In this document: in pieces, positions 21,886 through 34,439 of the stretch
Layout of the letters: each line of letters starts with the position of its first letter
Numbering within the stretch: the stretch's first letter is position 1
Assembly: GCA_015501075.1 (NCBI GenBank)
Contig: JADNYJ010000222.1
Span: 1-57,427 of the forward strand
Source of the DNA: Gymnopilus junonius
Lineage: Eukaryota > Basidiomycota > Agaricomycetes > Agaricales > Galerinaceae
DNA length: 57,427 nt
Direction: 5' to 3'
Position numbers and translations under genes: made by a program
The notes under the pieces: model-generated
Databases searched by the model: none
Seen by the model: the letters and a program-made list of their open reading frames with translations, nothing else
Told to the model about the DNA's origin: nothing

Positions 21886-23055
21886 TTACCGTGATATGTG
21901 TAGATTAGCTCGGTAATTTGGATGATGATAAAAAAGCATTTTAAAGCATGCAAAGTACCTTGGTCGGGCTTCCGGAAGATGATTAATTGCCTTCTCATAC
22001 CGAGTAAATGTATGGACTTGGTGAGCGACAATGTTGCCCTCCATGGTGATGTAAGGTTTATGTGCCGCCAGCATTCGCAACACATTGGTGGTAAGAAGTG
22101 AAGGAGAACACGATTTCTCCAGTAACGTCCTCTGTGCGTCGATCAGACCCTGTAAGATCGTGAGGCGTATGGTGGTTTGCTTGGAATGACCGAGCTTTCT
22201 ACGGAGCTTGAGGGATCCGTCCCTCCATGTCGTGGCTAACCCCAGGGCAAGCGCCAGAAGTGCCTGGGCGTTTTCTACGAGGTTCCTCCTCATGATTCGA
22301 TCCGAAACTTGTGTGTTCTAAGCAGCAAAAGTCATAAAACAGTAAGACGATAGGATGGAATAGAAAAGTGACAGCGATGACTTACGGTGAGAGCGAGTTC
22401 GTCAACATCGCCCCTCATGTCTATCATAGATTCTTGCATCTCAACATTCTCTCTCGCCAACTCCTCTATTCTTCCTTCAAAAGCAGCCATCCGGTTCAAA
22501 CATTGTCGAGTTTCGTTTGCATAAGCTCCAATTTGCCATCCTGCACCGGGGACTGCCTAAGATTGTCAATGACAGATGACTGAGACATGGAGGACGCAGA
22601 TGTGTCAGTCTCGAATCCAGACAATGGAGGGCTGACAGAAAATGGCGCAACTGGCGTGCCAGGATCGAACAATGTAGAACGGGTGGAGCTCAAGAAAAAA
22701 GACAGCGTTCGCTGGCTGGTTGCTGTCACAATGGCCGTGACAGTGTCCGACCCAATTTCGCCAATGGTGTCTGTCGCATCATGGCGTGTGTAGTTATCAT
22801 ATTCAAAGGGGTCTGTGTGAATGACTATCAGAGGAATTCATAACATATGGAAAGGTGCATACTAAACGCAAGGACAGGCTTCGGTTGTCTAAAAGGCCAA
22901 TCACCACGGGATATCCCGAGTTGCTCAAGATCCCTCTTGACAATATCCCCTACAGCATCTAGTGAGGTTGAGGTTGGAAGTCGATGAGGGAGGAAGGCAC
23001 GTTCGGGAGGGTATGCTGTGAAAAAGTCGACAGTACTGCTATTGTCTTCGGGCAT
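21886..23055 (-). CDS. Coiled-coil protein of unknown function (possible host gene, one frame break)
   Basis: I do not recognise this gene. It is read on the minus strand from ATG 23055 (MPEDNSSTVDFFTAYPPERA). Exon 1 ends near 22863, exon 2 spans about 22815-22385 and exon 3 starts near 22318. Exon 2 encodes a Ser/Pro-rich segment followed by a heptad-rich helix (AAFEGRIEELARENVEMQES), predicted as coiled coil. Exon 3 gives LLALALGLATTWRDGSLKLRRKLGHSKQTT and a helical end (LTTNVLRMLAAHKPYITMEG). Near 22505 the Ser/Pro frame runs into TGA, while the coiled coil continues in the next frame. So there is either a 1-2 bp indel or an intron that I could not place. No transposase motif is visible, and it lies between the Plavaka flank and the MULE. 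Confidence 0.5.
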
Positions 23056-23223
23056 AATGGGACTCGGTTCTTGTTGTGTGCGGTCTGCTGGGTATTTGTA
23101 CCTATTAGAAGCAGCGGTTTATCTATGGAGCGATTGTAACCGTGGCATCCCATCGCAATGCTGTTCAATCTGCAATCTGTCTAGGACCAAACGTTGTCTT
23201 CTATCCAAATATATCGTGGCCCA

Positions 23224-23232
23224 GAATCTGTG
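23224..23232. repeat. MULE target-site duplication GAATCTGTG (left)
   Basis: 9-bp direct repeat, second copy at 27111-27119. Nine bases is the typical Mutator duplication length. Confidence 0.93.
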
Positions 23233-23318
23233 AGTGGACGCTATTGACCCAGCAGGTTGTCGCCACACGTGATTTTCGGAGATCCCCGGCAATGGACTTA
23301 GGCGTGATTATCTCGACC
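23233..23318 (+). repeat. MULE left terminal inverted repeat
   Basis: 86 bp, starting AGTGGACGCTATTGACCC and ending GATTATCTCGACC. It pairs with 27023-27110. Confidence 0.93.
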
Positions 23319-23476
23319 CGTCGCCCATTTATCTCATCACCGAGGGGCCATATGTACCGTAGATTAGATTATTTTGTATGAGTTAAAGTATGTATCCGCG
23401 CTCAACGTAGAGAACGGCACGTAGGTTTAAATTAAAGTCATTTTGCATTCACGACTTCCATTTTACCCACCGTCTG

Positions 23477-26400
23477 TCAAGCGTGTCGAGTAAAGACGTA
23501 CCCCATCGTGTTCTTTGCCCTTCTCCTTTCCTCTTTACTCTTTCCTTCTGCCCATGTCGTTCCCCGCTTTTTCCCATTGCGCTCATGGTATTCTACGTCA
23601 TCCACGAATTCAGCAATGCATTTAACGTGAGGTCGGAGTGTCTTAACGGCCGTTGATGTCCAGATTCGGTTTCGGTGGGGAACTTGTGCGCGAATGATCT
23701 TGCTCATTTTCTCTAAATAATCTGCCTGTTCCAGCAGTTCCTCTCCCACCGTGTCGAGCTTCTCCAGTTAAGTATTTATAAATCTGTTAGAAACAATGGT
23801 ACTCACTTCGGCTTCATCATCAGATCCATAACCAATTGCAGAAGATGAGTCCGAGATGTCAAAATTTGAGTTTGAGACCGCGGGACTGGGTGCAGGGGCC
23901 GGAGAACTCAAGGTGAGATCGATAATTTCATATTGACGTGGGCGTTTCGGCTGACGGTCCTCTGCATCAGTTGCACTGGGAATACCTTCATCACGGACAC
24001 GCTTTCGAGCAGTACCAGCCGCCGACTTCTGCAAATCACGCCAGCCACCATTTCCGCCTAATAGTGATGGATCTCCGGACCATGTATTGTCGTCGCCATC
24101 GGTAATGCTGCCATCCGGTTCAATGTATTCGCCTGGGAGTGTTCCCTTTGAAACTAGCAAAGGGTGCCGATAGAGGGGTTTGACGCGTCGGCGAGTAATT
24201 GTCCACCAAAACCGTGTCTCGGAAGGGTGACCTACAGCCTGTACCAAGTGCTTGCAAAGGTGATGTGGATCGTATTTCTGGTGACCGCAGTTGCATGTCC
24301 ACTCGCTAACATTTGTTTCATATTTCTTTTCACTTGTAGGTTTGTCTTCGAGCTTTTTCCAAGCCTTCTTGAAGTATCTTTGGTACGTTGTCAGAGTTCT
24401 CGTTCTTCCAAGGCGGTAATCATCCTCTAGGGTGCGCATCTGCGCCATGTATCGAGGAGTAACTTTGTAGATCAAGACCCAAATAAGGTGATCCAAGCGG
24501 GGCCGTGCAACGTTATGAAGGTATTCATGCTTTAGCTGCCGCCAGAAATTTTCGACGCCCATGGTTGTCCGAAGTCTTGAGATGTAAGGTGAGCTTGACC
24601 GCGCCCATAACTTCCACATTTTCGGTGAATACCAGCAGGCCCACATGTATCCCCAGACTTCGCGAAGCCCTCGTGCCTTGCAGAAGTCATACATCTCCTT
24701 CACTGCATTGTTGCGAATCTCTTCCTTTGACCAGGTTCCATGACGGTCCGGGAGAGAGGGATGCTGGCAAAAATGCTTCGTAAAGAGGTGGAGAATTTGT
24801 TTTCGGTGGGCAGCTGGGCAGAAGACATAGTCCGGGTCTGTCGAAGTTTTCTCTCCATCATCGAACATACAATCAGGTCCATCCTCGGTGTCTTGTGCAT
24901 TTGCATCGCGATCGCATTCTTGACTGACTTTATCAATCAGCTCCCCAGATTCATCGTCACTGTCATGATCATCATCTGCCTGTGCAGAAGGCGAGGTACC
25001 TTCGTCGTCATCACTGTCTTCATCATTTCTAGGTGCAGTATACTGGAGGGGTATAACTGCTTGCACGCGACCATTGAGCCTTAATGTCAGACGGCCAGAT
25101 GACGGTTCGGCGGGTTTTGGTGCCTGGTTTTGTAGAACACCCTGAAACAGAACTTTCAATTGAGGGATCGCCTTTTCCACTACGTAATGGTGCTAGACAG
25201 TAGTGTTGAATTAATAAATATAGCAAGCAGTTATTGTAAGTAAATCCTACCTCTTTGGAGGGTTCTTTTTCTTGTCCAATAGGTACGAATGTCTCATCAA
25301 TCCAAGGGTACTCCATTTTTGCTTCCTTTACATCGTAGAATTTTGGGCGCCGCCTCAGGATTGCCAAGCGAGTTTTGATGGCACGTAAACAATGCCAGAA
25401 ACATAGCTGATGCTTTGCCTTGGGGAATTTGGCAAGAAATGCATTGATTTCGGACATGTCCTTGTCCGTCAATGTGATAATGGGACAAAGTTTCCAGGTG
25501 TTCTTGAAATAGTCCAGAAGGTCTTGCAAATACCGCTCTTTCCCACCGTGCTCAGTATCAGGAGCTGAGTGAATGAGAAGATATCCTAGTGGACAGCCAG
25601 ACCCAGAAAGCTCACCCATGAGTGTGTAGACTTCATAATTCGAGCCGTTTGTATTCCCTGAATGGGTGTTGGTCAATAAAATAACTCAATGAATGGTCAG
25701 ATTAATTTAGAAGAGACTTACAAGCAGAATCAAGTGATAGTTCACATACTTTTCCACCATACTTTCGAAGGACCTCAGGTAAAGAAAATGAAAGTGCCAT
25801 AAAACCATCTTCGTTGTGCAGAGGAATAGATTCCACTTTGTAGAAACTCTGTGGATCCAAACCTGGAGGTGTCTGAGAAGCTTCCTCAATGAGAATTTTG
25901 GCTGACTTCAATTCATTGTCATCTCGTTTCCATTCCTTGCTGGATTGCTCATGCCAAAGCTCATATACAGCCTTTCGAGAAAACTTTGGTGTCTTGTTTT
26001 TCTTCAGAATATTGTCCCAGAGCTATTTGCTGTTTTATTAGATGGCTTTCTTTTTACAAAAAATGATAATAATAATGCACCTGAGTAGCATTCAGATCCG
26101 GATGGTTTTTCACCATTTCCTTTACTTCACTGGGCAAATCAACTGACCAATAGTCAACATGGTCTTCTTCATGACTTAATTTTGCCAAAACAATATTGCT
26201 TTCTGGCCAGGCAGTGATATGGAGCCAGCCATGACAAAGGAACGACTCCATTTTTCCCTTGTCTCGGTGTTTGGTGCCATCAGTCTTCTTAACTTTATGC
26301 TGACATGCATTATTTTGCATGCAATGATACATGTACCATGACACTGATGATTGCCTATGATGATAAACACTATGATAACTGAATTTTATGTTAGTGATGA

Positions 26401-26815
26401 ATATGGACTCTCAATGAGCAATGACGTATGTGAAGCAGTAGTTTAGTCATTCCCAAATGGCCTTAGAAAATGCATCAGCCTGTGATCGCGTATCCTCCCC
26501 TTCCAATTCCGATATGTCAACAAATGCAGCAAAGGACTTGATGTTCTTTGTCATGAGAAGCATTTCAAGAAAGTCTTGAAGGGACACATTGCCGAGCTCT
26601 CTTCTCAAGTGCTCTTCATCCTTTTCCTCATTGTCTCCCGGATTCTCCTTGTCTGCATCCTTGGCCTGCTGCTTCCTCTGCTTTTCCGAACACACCTGAC
26701 AAGTAGCTGCAAAAGTTCCATTACCATGCAGTTTGAAGTTCTCACTATTGAGGGCTTTACGGACATGGCAGCACATGCATTGCCTTTTCGAATTATTGGC
26801 ATGAGAGGTGTCCAT
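23477..26815 (-). CDS. MULE transposase with SWIM zinc finger
   Basis: Multi-exon gene from ATG 26815. The N-terminal exon has a Cys4 zinc-binding motif (CMCCHVRK, CQVCSEKQ). A second exon (26370-26083) carries MYHCMQNNACQHK. The catalytic core follows: KVCELSLDSA (first Asp, near 25740), ITLTDKDMSEINAF (second Asp, near 25460), the MULE-typical KHQLCFWHCLRAIK (C-x2-H) and TMGVENFWRQLKHEYLH (catalytic Glu, near 24555). A SWIM finger is at WTCNCGHQKYDPHHLCKHLV (C-x-C-xn-C-x-H). The last exon (about 23762-23477) ends at TGA with a basic helical tail. All motifs of the D-D-E MULE family are in order. The donor after the first exon near 26450 is unclear. The protein cuts its TIRs and reinserts with a 9-bp duplication. 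Confidence 0.88.
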
Positions 26816-27022
26816 CCAAAATTAAATGCACTTCAAGAGTTTGACAGTTGACAGGTGCTTTGAGAAGATGTGTTTACATGACTGTTTACTCGGGGGCATG
26901 GCCTATACACATGATTGTATTGAGAGAAAACATATCTTATCTATGTCCTTAAGAAATGAGGTACTAAGATATTTTGTCTCGCATTCAATTCCAGTAAGGG
27001 GCAATGAATTTTACATGCAATA

Positions 27023-27110
27023 GGTCGAGATAATCACGCACAAGTCCATTGCCAGGGATCTCTCTGAAAATCACATGTGGCGACAACCTGCTGGGTCAAT
27101 AGCGTCCACT
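27023..27110 (-). repeat. MULE right terminal inverted repeat
   Basis: 88 bp ending GCGTCCACT. It is the reverse complement of the left repeat, with a few substitutions and a 2-bp indel. Confidence 0.93.
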
Positions 27111-27119
27111 GAATCTGTG
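27111..27119. repeat. MULE target-site duplication GAATCTGTG (right)
   Basis: Second copy. Its last three bases (27117-27119) are also the first three of the 8-bp duplication of the neighbouring element. Confidence 0.93.
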
Positions 27120-27124
27120 TGGCC
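27117..27124. repeat. Target-site duplication GTGTGGCC (left) of the P-like element
   Basis: 8-bp direct repeat, second copy at 33098-33105. Eight bases fits P, hAT or KDZ transposases. Confidence 0.88.
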
Positions 27125-30100
27125 CAAGGGGGTGTCAGGTTTTGAAAATGTAAAGGAGGGTCGAAACTTTTCTTAACAGCCTGGTGGCCTGGACTAACCT
27201 GACCCAGTGGGAATGACCTTCCCAATATGGAAGGTGTCTACAAGTAATTGTGATGACACATCACTAACTCTTACCCTCCTCCCATCTCTCACATTCACCT
27301 TCACTTCCCTCCACCCTTTCATCCCAGATCTTCCCTCAATGTGCACGATCCGCATGTCCAAGTGTTGAAGGCGTACTCTAGCCCAATGCATACAAGGTGG
27401 TACTGCCACAGAAAGTGAGTTATCTTCGAATTTGGTGTGAGTGATGCACTTACCCATATGGTTTTGCATCCAGGTACTCTACATCTGATGGCGAGCTCAC
27501 CATTTTCAATTTCAGCAGGCATTACAGGGTCACTGCAATCGCATTGCTGAACCCATACAATGGCCTTTCTTTTACGTCCAGCTTGGCTCTCAACAACCGC
27601 AGGTTCATTGGACTGTTGAATATGGTCAGAGAAGTCTTTGAGGGTAGTCAGGGCGTCACTAGTGGGCTCGAGTGTACCAGAAGGCACTTGAGGAGGAACA
27701 GGATCGCTGCCACCAAGAAGAGCTGCATTAACATTGGGTAAGTCTTGACCAACTATACCAAGACAAGAAACTTACTCCCGATACCTGTATTCAGGTCATC
27801 ATCATTTTCAGTGCATTTCGAAGGCTCGTAAAGCATATTGGCAGGACTGGGGCTCTGGTTATTGCTTGAGACGAATGTATCATGTAAATCTAATCTTGTG
27901 GTATGTCATTTTGTCTTCACTCTCATAACTGATCTCTTACCCAATGAAATTGTTTGTGCCTTGTTAGGTGGCTCATGTTCCGGCAGGACCCCCATCTCAT
28001 TCTCTACCAAATCATCTGCACCTTCGTCATTCTGATCTTCAGTGTCACTTGCCTTCATGTCCTCATCTTCAGGGTCGCTCTCTATAATGTTCCACTGTCT
28101 TGCCTGCCATACTCCAGGCCCCTCGTCTTCGGTATCCTCCGATTGATATTCAGCTTTGATATCATTAGTATTCCTGTACTTATTCATTAGGTAGATCTAG
28201 AAAAATTTTGGACAATTCATATCTAAGAGTCAGATGAGTACTGTGAGCCTCGGATATAACCAAAGCAGAGTCTTTTGTGGATCTGCGAGGATGCTTGACA
28301 TTATGTCTAGCATCCCATATTGCTCATAATTGAACCTTTTTGATGTGGGTGATTGTTGACAAGTGTGAATGAGGCTCAAGGTTATCAACTCTGTGAGCAT
28401 CTTTCAAATGATATCGAAGGTTGTACTGCCAAATGGCCAGTGCTGACTTAGGGCATAGAGGACAAGGTATGGGGGCATTAGAGCAAGGAGTACTCTTTGT
28501 TGATTCCATGGCTGTCTGGTATTGAAACCCGAGCTTGTTGGCACACATGGACTTCTTCACATCCATTTGCATCGTCGTCTTCTCTCCTTTTCCTTTCTTG
28601 AGATAAAAACTGCATGCAGGCACAGGGCGAAGACACAGACCACATGGCTGATTTGCAACATTGACATGCTGGTCAAAGAGGATATGTCCAGCATTGTGCT
28701 CCAACACGCGATGAGCACTAGCACCACTAAAGTCAACAGTCGGCACACATATAGGGCACTCTTTCTCTCTCCTGAAATTCCTCTCAGCAATGTCATCTTC
28801 AGTAAGGAAGCATGCCTTTCCTGCAAAAATTGTGAGTTCAAAATCAGCAAAGGTTTGATTGAACATGAAGTCTTACCATCTTTTTCTGTATATGGGAAAT
28901 CAGTTGATCTTTTAATAGTGGGAATGGAAACCGATGTTGTCAAACCAGCGATGTGGTGCAGCAGAAGAGTTGCCATACCACTCAGAATTTTGGATTCAAA
29001 AAGATAATAAGGCAGTTTATTGTCAGATGTCATCGAAACATCTGGGTCAATAGGATGTATTAAGTGACCCGAAACCTTCTGTGTTCCACCATGCTGCTGA
29101 GATGTCTTCCAATCATATTTCAACTGAGGATCGTCACTGACCACAGTGGGTACCAGGTACATCATCTGATATGAAACATTGACTGAATTGTCATGGAGGG
29201 AGTCAAGGTCAATCTCGTTAACACTGTTTCCAGCAACCAAGATATCGTTGACTTCTCCAATGCATAGAAAGGTATGACCATCACACTTCAAAAGAGATAT
29301 GACTGGCATATCAATTGTGAGGGAGTTAGCAGATGAAAGAGGGTCATGGTCAATGACAGTTGATTCAGAGGCCATAATTGTTGAATACCTCTGAACCTGA
29401 GCAACACACTTCAGATGATCGGTTGAGCCAGTTTTCTTGAATGCATGGAATGCCTGACTAAGGTATCTTGCTTTAGATACTTCAGCCCCATTCAAAGTGA
29501 AGAATGGATGGCAACTAGCACTTGTGACGGATTCTTCTTCCATGATGGTATCCTCCAACTCATGGTCCTGAGAAGGACTGGATGGGTCAGCGAGATGGGA
29601 TGGATCATCGTCATAGGTGTTGTCAATCTCATTTGCTTTGCGAGGTGATTTGACGAGATCTTTGCCCAATGGAGAGAAGATGTCTCTTCTGGGTTGGTTG
29701 ATGGATTCTAGGACTGAGGAGAGAAATGGGAACTTCTTTATTACCTCCAATCTCCCCGGCTTCCAGGTTGAGTGAAGGACAACATTTCGAACATGTACAT
29801 TGCCATGCCAGGATGCAGGTCCAATATGGTCAACACCTTGACTGACATTTGAGCCATCTTTGGACAGTGCGGGTAGTTTCAATCAATGAGGTGCTCGATC
29901 CCAGTGAGGATATTTGGCAAGAATTGTTGACACTTTGGTTGTACCTGTCAGGCGCTCCCCAAGTTGTCGAAGATCAAGATTTGCATCATTACCAACCATG
30001 GTCCGAAGGATTCCAAACATCATCTCGAGACGGTCAGTTCCCAACAAGATAATCCAGAATTCACCATCTGGATCATCAACCTTGGCCTTTGCAACAGAGA

Positions 30101-33097
30101 AGTAAACATTCTTGACTGCAATCATAATGTCCACGTAAAGCTGAGTTGGCATCAATTTTGTTGTCGCCTTTTCATCACTCCAGAGTGCCATGAGTAAATG
30201 GGCTGCTGAGCTGAGATGTACGAGCTGATCTGACAAGGAAAGGTCGACACAGATGTATGGCAATATCAGGTTACAAAACAGTTCACCAAGCACTTGTAAA
30301 GCACAACAATGATCTCGAAAGCCAGGCCTTGCATCAGTTGGTGCGTTCAGTAGTCTCCAAATTTCCTGCAGCAAGTCATAAGCAAGATAGACATCCTGAC
30401 GATCTTCTGGATTTAACAGATAAGAAGATCGCTGAAGAGATACATTGTTGGTGTGCAAATGGGACCGAACACCAGCAGGCTTCATATGGACTCGATAGAC
30501 CAAGATTCCAGTCTCGCGAAGAAGGAGATTGCAAAGCCGTTTGAAGATGTGCTTGTAATCCTTATCAGCAGTGACATCGTCATCACTGACCTCCAGGTTC
30601 ATCATCTCCAGGCTCGAGAGTTGATCCCAAATTGGTGAGTCCTGACTGAGTTGTTTCTTGAAGGTAAAAAGAACTAGAGCTTGTCTGCATCTTGATTCTC
30701 CATCTGAGGCAATGCTTATAGTGCAGAGACCAGACTGGTGGCTAGCATCAAAAGCAGTTTGAATCAATGTTACATGCTGTGCTCCTGATTTGCATTTGCA
30801 GTCGCCTGAGACAAGTACTGCTCAGCCACCATAAACATGAGTCTCTGAGCTGAGAACTCCAAGTGCGCCAACTGTGGCCTGTCAACAGTGAAGTCATGAG
30901 AAAAGAACCCTCAAAGAGAAGTTGATGAATAATGCACATCAACAGCAAGATGAACCTCTTGTTTCTGTACACCGTCAAGCAGGAGTTTGATCTCGTTCTC
31001 CGATGCATATTCCAAACTTGAAGGTGTAGTGTGCTCGTGACAAAAGCCTAGAATCTTGTTCATCTTCTCATCATACTGGGGATGCTCCTCGACTTTCAGC
31101 TCATCAAACATCAGAACTTGATGGACAATCTTCTTATCTTTGGTGAGCAGTGACATGATGGGTGCAAACACATTTTTAACATTCTGCGTCACTTCTTCCA
31201 GTGTAGGCTTTGATGGGGACAAGAGATGGGAGAACCATGTTCCTGCGAAGGGTGGTAAGTGATGGGAGATGGAGAGCATGTTGGCCTATGCCCGCCAGCT
31301 GTGCACCACCTAAACGCCACATTAAAAGACCTCGTAAGTGGTCGACCTCTGTATAGTTCCTTGGCTTATAAATTCCAACTGCAGCTTGCTCATATAAGTT
31401 GAGAAGATTTCAAGTTCCACCACGATGAGCAAGATTGACTCGAACAAGGTGATCCACTCGCTCGACATGACCACTTCCAATGGCCATAACCCACTGCTTG
31501 TATTCGTCAATTGCCTTTGCTTTTCCAACCAATTTTCGAGCATTGTTCAAGACCTTGAGCTTGAGAGTGTGAATCTCAGCAACCTTCCTTCGAATCAATG
31601 TGATAAGGCTTCCAACTGAGTGATAGATCAGGTGTGTATTTTCGTGGATGCCCTTTTCCATTCATTTGATGATGCCAGCTAATCGATTGTCAGAGCCCAG
31701 TTGCTCACAGGGAATGCATTGGGCCTGTTCCCTTGCAACCTTCCCCATACACCATCTTGTGTGTAAGCTAAGCAGTCCCTCTGTGACCAAGTAGTTCCAT
31801 GGATTGCCAAACTCGTCATGAAGGCCGAATGGGTATGATGTGTGAGTGCTCCCCCTGGTAGGTATCTGTACCCTCACACCTGGACAAGTCTTTGTGCTGA
31901 TATGCTCTGCAGTTCCAAATGTGCTTGCTGAGTTTGATGGCAAGTTTGTCATGGCATCAATGTCAATGTATTCAAGACCTTCACTCTCATCAACATCAAT
32001 GACAAGTTGGGCTGCTGGACTACTGCGAAGCAATATGGAATTAAGCGGGCTTGTCGAGTTTGAGCATATGCTGTATGAAAAGGTAAGTGACTTCATTCAT
32101 TTGCAGTAAGCACAGTACTTACACATCATCAATTGCTTTGATCAGCCTGTCAATCTTTCCTTCAAACATAGCGCCTGCAACACCATGCATGGAAGCAAGG
32201 TACTCCAGCACATTGTGAATGGCCATCAAGCCCTTGTCACCATGTTTAACCAACATCTTAAGTTCATTGTGTGATTTCTGTAACTCCGTATCCAGCAGTC
32301 CATTCCATACCTCCCAGGCATCTTCGTCTGGTGCCACTGATCCCTCAAGACTCCCAGAAAAGTGGGACAGTGGGCATGATACATCTGCCTCTTCAACCCA
32401 AGCAGGTAGTTGTTCTATCTTGGACCGGAAGGTTTCGAGGAGTTTTGCTGTGTCTGGACATGTGACTACGCGTTGGGCAGATGTATGAGGTGAAACTGAC
32501 ACTGTAAGCTGGGTGACAGGTGCCTGTTGGAGTCCTACTTGGGAGCCTAGCTTCCGAGTTGTTGTTGGTGGCTGGACTGGTGATGGTTTAATGAGGAGGT
32601 GTGAGGCTGAAGGACCAGGGACTGGGGCTAATCGAGGCTTGGGAGCAAAGAATAAGCATGCACATTCTTGATTTTTGGCAAGAGTGCTCTTCTGCTGTTT
32701 CTTTGCTATGGTATCTGAGCACTTCTTGCTGCCTTTATGGCGCTTGTTGTAGTTCTCGATACCCACATTTCCTACTTGAATAGCATCTCCGCAGACAGGG
32801 CAAACCACTGTCCCATTGTCACGAATGTCATCCTTTGTCTAATTAGGAGATATGAGCCATGTCTGATTCCAAAATGAACTGATTCAGACATATCAACTCT
32901 CTTGAGGCCATGATAAGCCTTGGATGAGTGTACAGTTAGCTCTAGAATTAGTGTTTTAGGCTTTGGACATCAAATTTGCATCTTTCAGATAAGATAAAAC
33001 ATTTTCTAATTTGGGGGTCGAAACTTTTTTGTACGACTGGCCGGCCAGACTAACTAACCATCCTGATATCATAGATTCAAATTCCGACACCCCCTTG
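27125..33097 (-). mobile_element. P/THAP9-like DNA transposon (decayed)
   Basis: 5,973 bp flanked by GTGTGGCC. Its short inverted repeats start CAAGGGGGTGTC(A/G)G with a following TTTGAA. Just inside each end is a related segment in the same orientation (27158-27200 and 33013-33060; GGGTCGAAACTTTT followed by a GGCC-rich palindrome). One large minus-strand gene fills it. Several TGA stops and a frame break show that it is inactive. Superfamily assignment rests on the 8-bp duplication, ends starting CA and protein motifs, and is inference. Confidence 0.78.
27319..32808 (-). pseudogene. P/THAP9-like transposase with N-terminal zinc finger and C-terminal PHD finger
   Basis: Read on the minus strand from ATG 32808 (MVCPVCGDAIQVG...HKGSKKC, a C2HC finger). 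Then come a Pro/Ser linker, a helical region (VERVDHLVRVNL) and an RNase H-like core: LMFDELKVEE (Asp codon 31103-31105), SIASDGES (Asp about 30702-30704) and TDRLEMMFGILR (Glu 30024-30026). The LExxFxxxR motif followed by GNDAN resembles the Glu region of P/THAP9 transposases. The next 450 residues are uncharacterised. Near 28600-28850 lies a Cys/His-rich part (ECPICVPTVDF, CGLCLRPVPAC, CPLCPKSALAIW). The last exons (27560-27320) make a C4HC3 PHD finger (CDCSDPVMP, CRVPGCKTIW, HLVCIGLE, WTCGSC). Breaks: TGA at about 31662, about 31407 and 29883, and frame changes near 31200 and 28620. Confidence 0.7.
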
Positions 33098-33105
33098 GTG
33101 TGGCC
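33098..33105. repeat. Target-site duplication GTGTGGCC (right)
   Basis: Second copy, matching 27117-27124. Confidence 0.88.
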
Positions 33106-34070
33106 TAGTATCTTCATAGCTTGATGGAATATCCCTTAGCCATGATTTGCACTGTGCTGGCAAAGCAGATGAATCGCTATCCTGAGAGGGACCTATTTGT
33201 GGCAAATATGTGACCTTCACATACCAATAGGTTTTATCTTATCTTATCTCTTGAATCTCCACCTCCCTTTGTATGATATGACTTTGTTTCCTCTCGTCTC
33301 TGTAAAGTTAACTCATAGCAAATCATTTCCTATTCTTTGACTCAAATTGACTATATACCTGACTGGTTTACCTGACTCAGTAGTGACTCTATACTATGTA
33401 CTGAACACATATAAATATGAGACTTCCATGTACTACCACTCCCAGTGAATACAGTATCGTTCAAGCTGTCTTTTACTTGCTAACCTCTCAACCTCGCAAC
33501 CCAATCTCTCACCATGTGCCGACTTGTACAATCAGCTGACTTCCATCACTGATCGTTACTCGATGTCACACTATTTTTCAAGGCTTTTACGTGTACATTT
33601 ATCCATGAGGCTCCGCATGACATTACATATCAACACAAAATTGGAATGCACCATTATTTATAATTCCAATACCAGTGAGAGCTGACCAATATTGTTGACC
33701 CTCTGACCTGCATTTTAAAATACAGCATTTTGGCTTCGCACACCGTGCCAGATAGTTGGGCTGGCCCCTGCATAGGTCTGATACTACCAATTATGAGTCT
33801 TATCAGGTTCAACAGTGACTATCATTGTCTTAGATTAACCTGATACATTGACAGATATTTTCGCCAAGTGGCCTTCCAGTCAACTTGGATTGAAAATCAG
33901 GGTAAATTATGCAAGTCAGCCGGTACGATAGAAGTAGCCTACATTCCCCTCACATCATCCAACAGCATGTATTGTTGGGTTCTAGAGTCTGATCAGTACT
34001 GCTGTGGAGGAATAGGTGAATCTACGAATATATGCATCAGTTCCAGTAATACTCCAAATAATAAAACTTA
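33106..34070. other. No gene recognised; possible LTR-like promoter sequence
   Basis: 965 bp without a supported gene. The stretch 33209-33570 starts TGTGACC, ends TGTCACA and has TATAAATATGAGACTTC near 33410, so it resembles a solo LTR. But the flanking pentamers do not match and no second copy is visible, so I leave it unassigned. A 67-codon ORF at 33868-34071 looks incidental. Confidence 0.35.
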
Positions 34071-34269
34071 ATTACCTGACCGAGGGCTCATCGGTGCATC
34101 AACCTCAATCCTAATGCTCAGCCCAACCCTCTCCCCCCAAGCACTCACCTCCACCTTCACCTCCCTCTCCCGATCCTTCATCAACCACTCCGCATCATAA
34201 TGCATCCACTGCTTGCACATCTTCGGCATGGAATGAGGCTTGATTTTCGTCGAGCTGGATGTGGAGTCT
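34071..34269 (-). pseudogene. Exon-like fragment, minus strand
   Basis: Between a TATAG acceptor near 34266 and a GTAATT donor near 34076 there is an open stretch of about 62 codons. It includes HSMPKMCKQWMHYDAEWLM followed by a charged segment (DREREVKVEVSAWGERVG). GAG/AAG-rich codon choice looks like real coding DNA. No other exon could be joined with confidence, so it is probably a remnant. No family recognised. Confidence 0.35.
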
Positions 34270-34439
34270 ATAAAAGGAAGGAAGGGGATTAGTAAGCGAC
34301 CAACTCGACATTGAGCAGATGAAATGAAAGAAAGAAAATGGCAAGGTCATGAAAAGAAACAAAAAGGGGGAGCTCAATGAGTACTGCATCATCGTGTGGT
34401 AGGAAAAATAAATGATGATATTATATAAGAGCACTCATT

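Larger units (their letters stand above)
23233..27110 (-). mobile_element. Mutator-like (MULE) DNA transposon
   Basis: 3,878 bp flanked by the 9-bp duplication GAATCTGTG. Its inverted repeats are 23233-23318 and 27023-27110 (86 and 88 bp), beginning AGTGGACGCTATTGACCCAG and about 90% identical. It encodes one multi-exon transposase on the minus strand with all diagnostic motifs. Little damage is seen, so it may be recently active. It sits a few bases from the left end of the neighbouring P-like element. Confidence 0.93.

Noticed and set aside
33209..33570. Possible solo LTR (TGTGACC...TGTCACA with TATAAATA)
   Set aside because: Flanking pentamers do not match and no second copy is visible, so it was kept only as a note.
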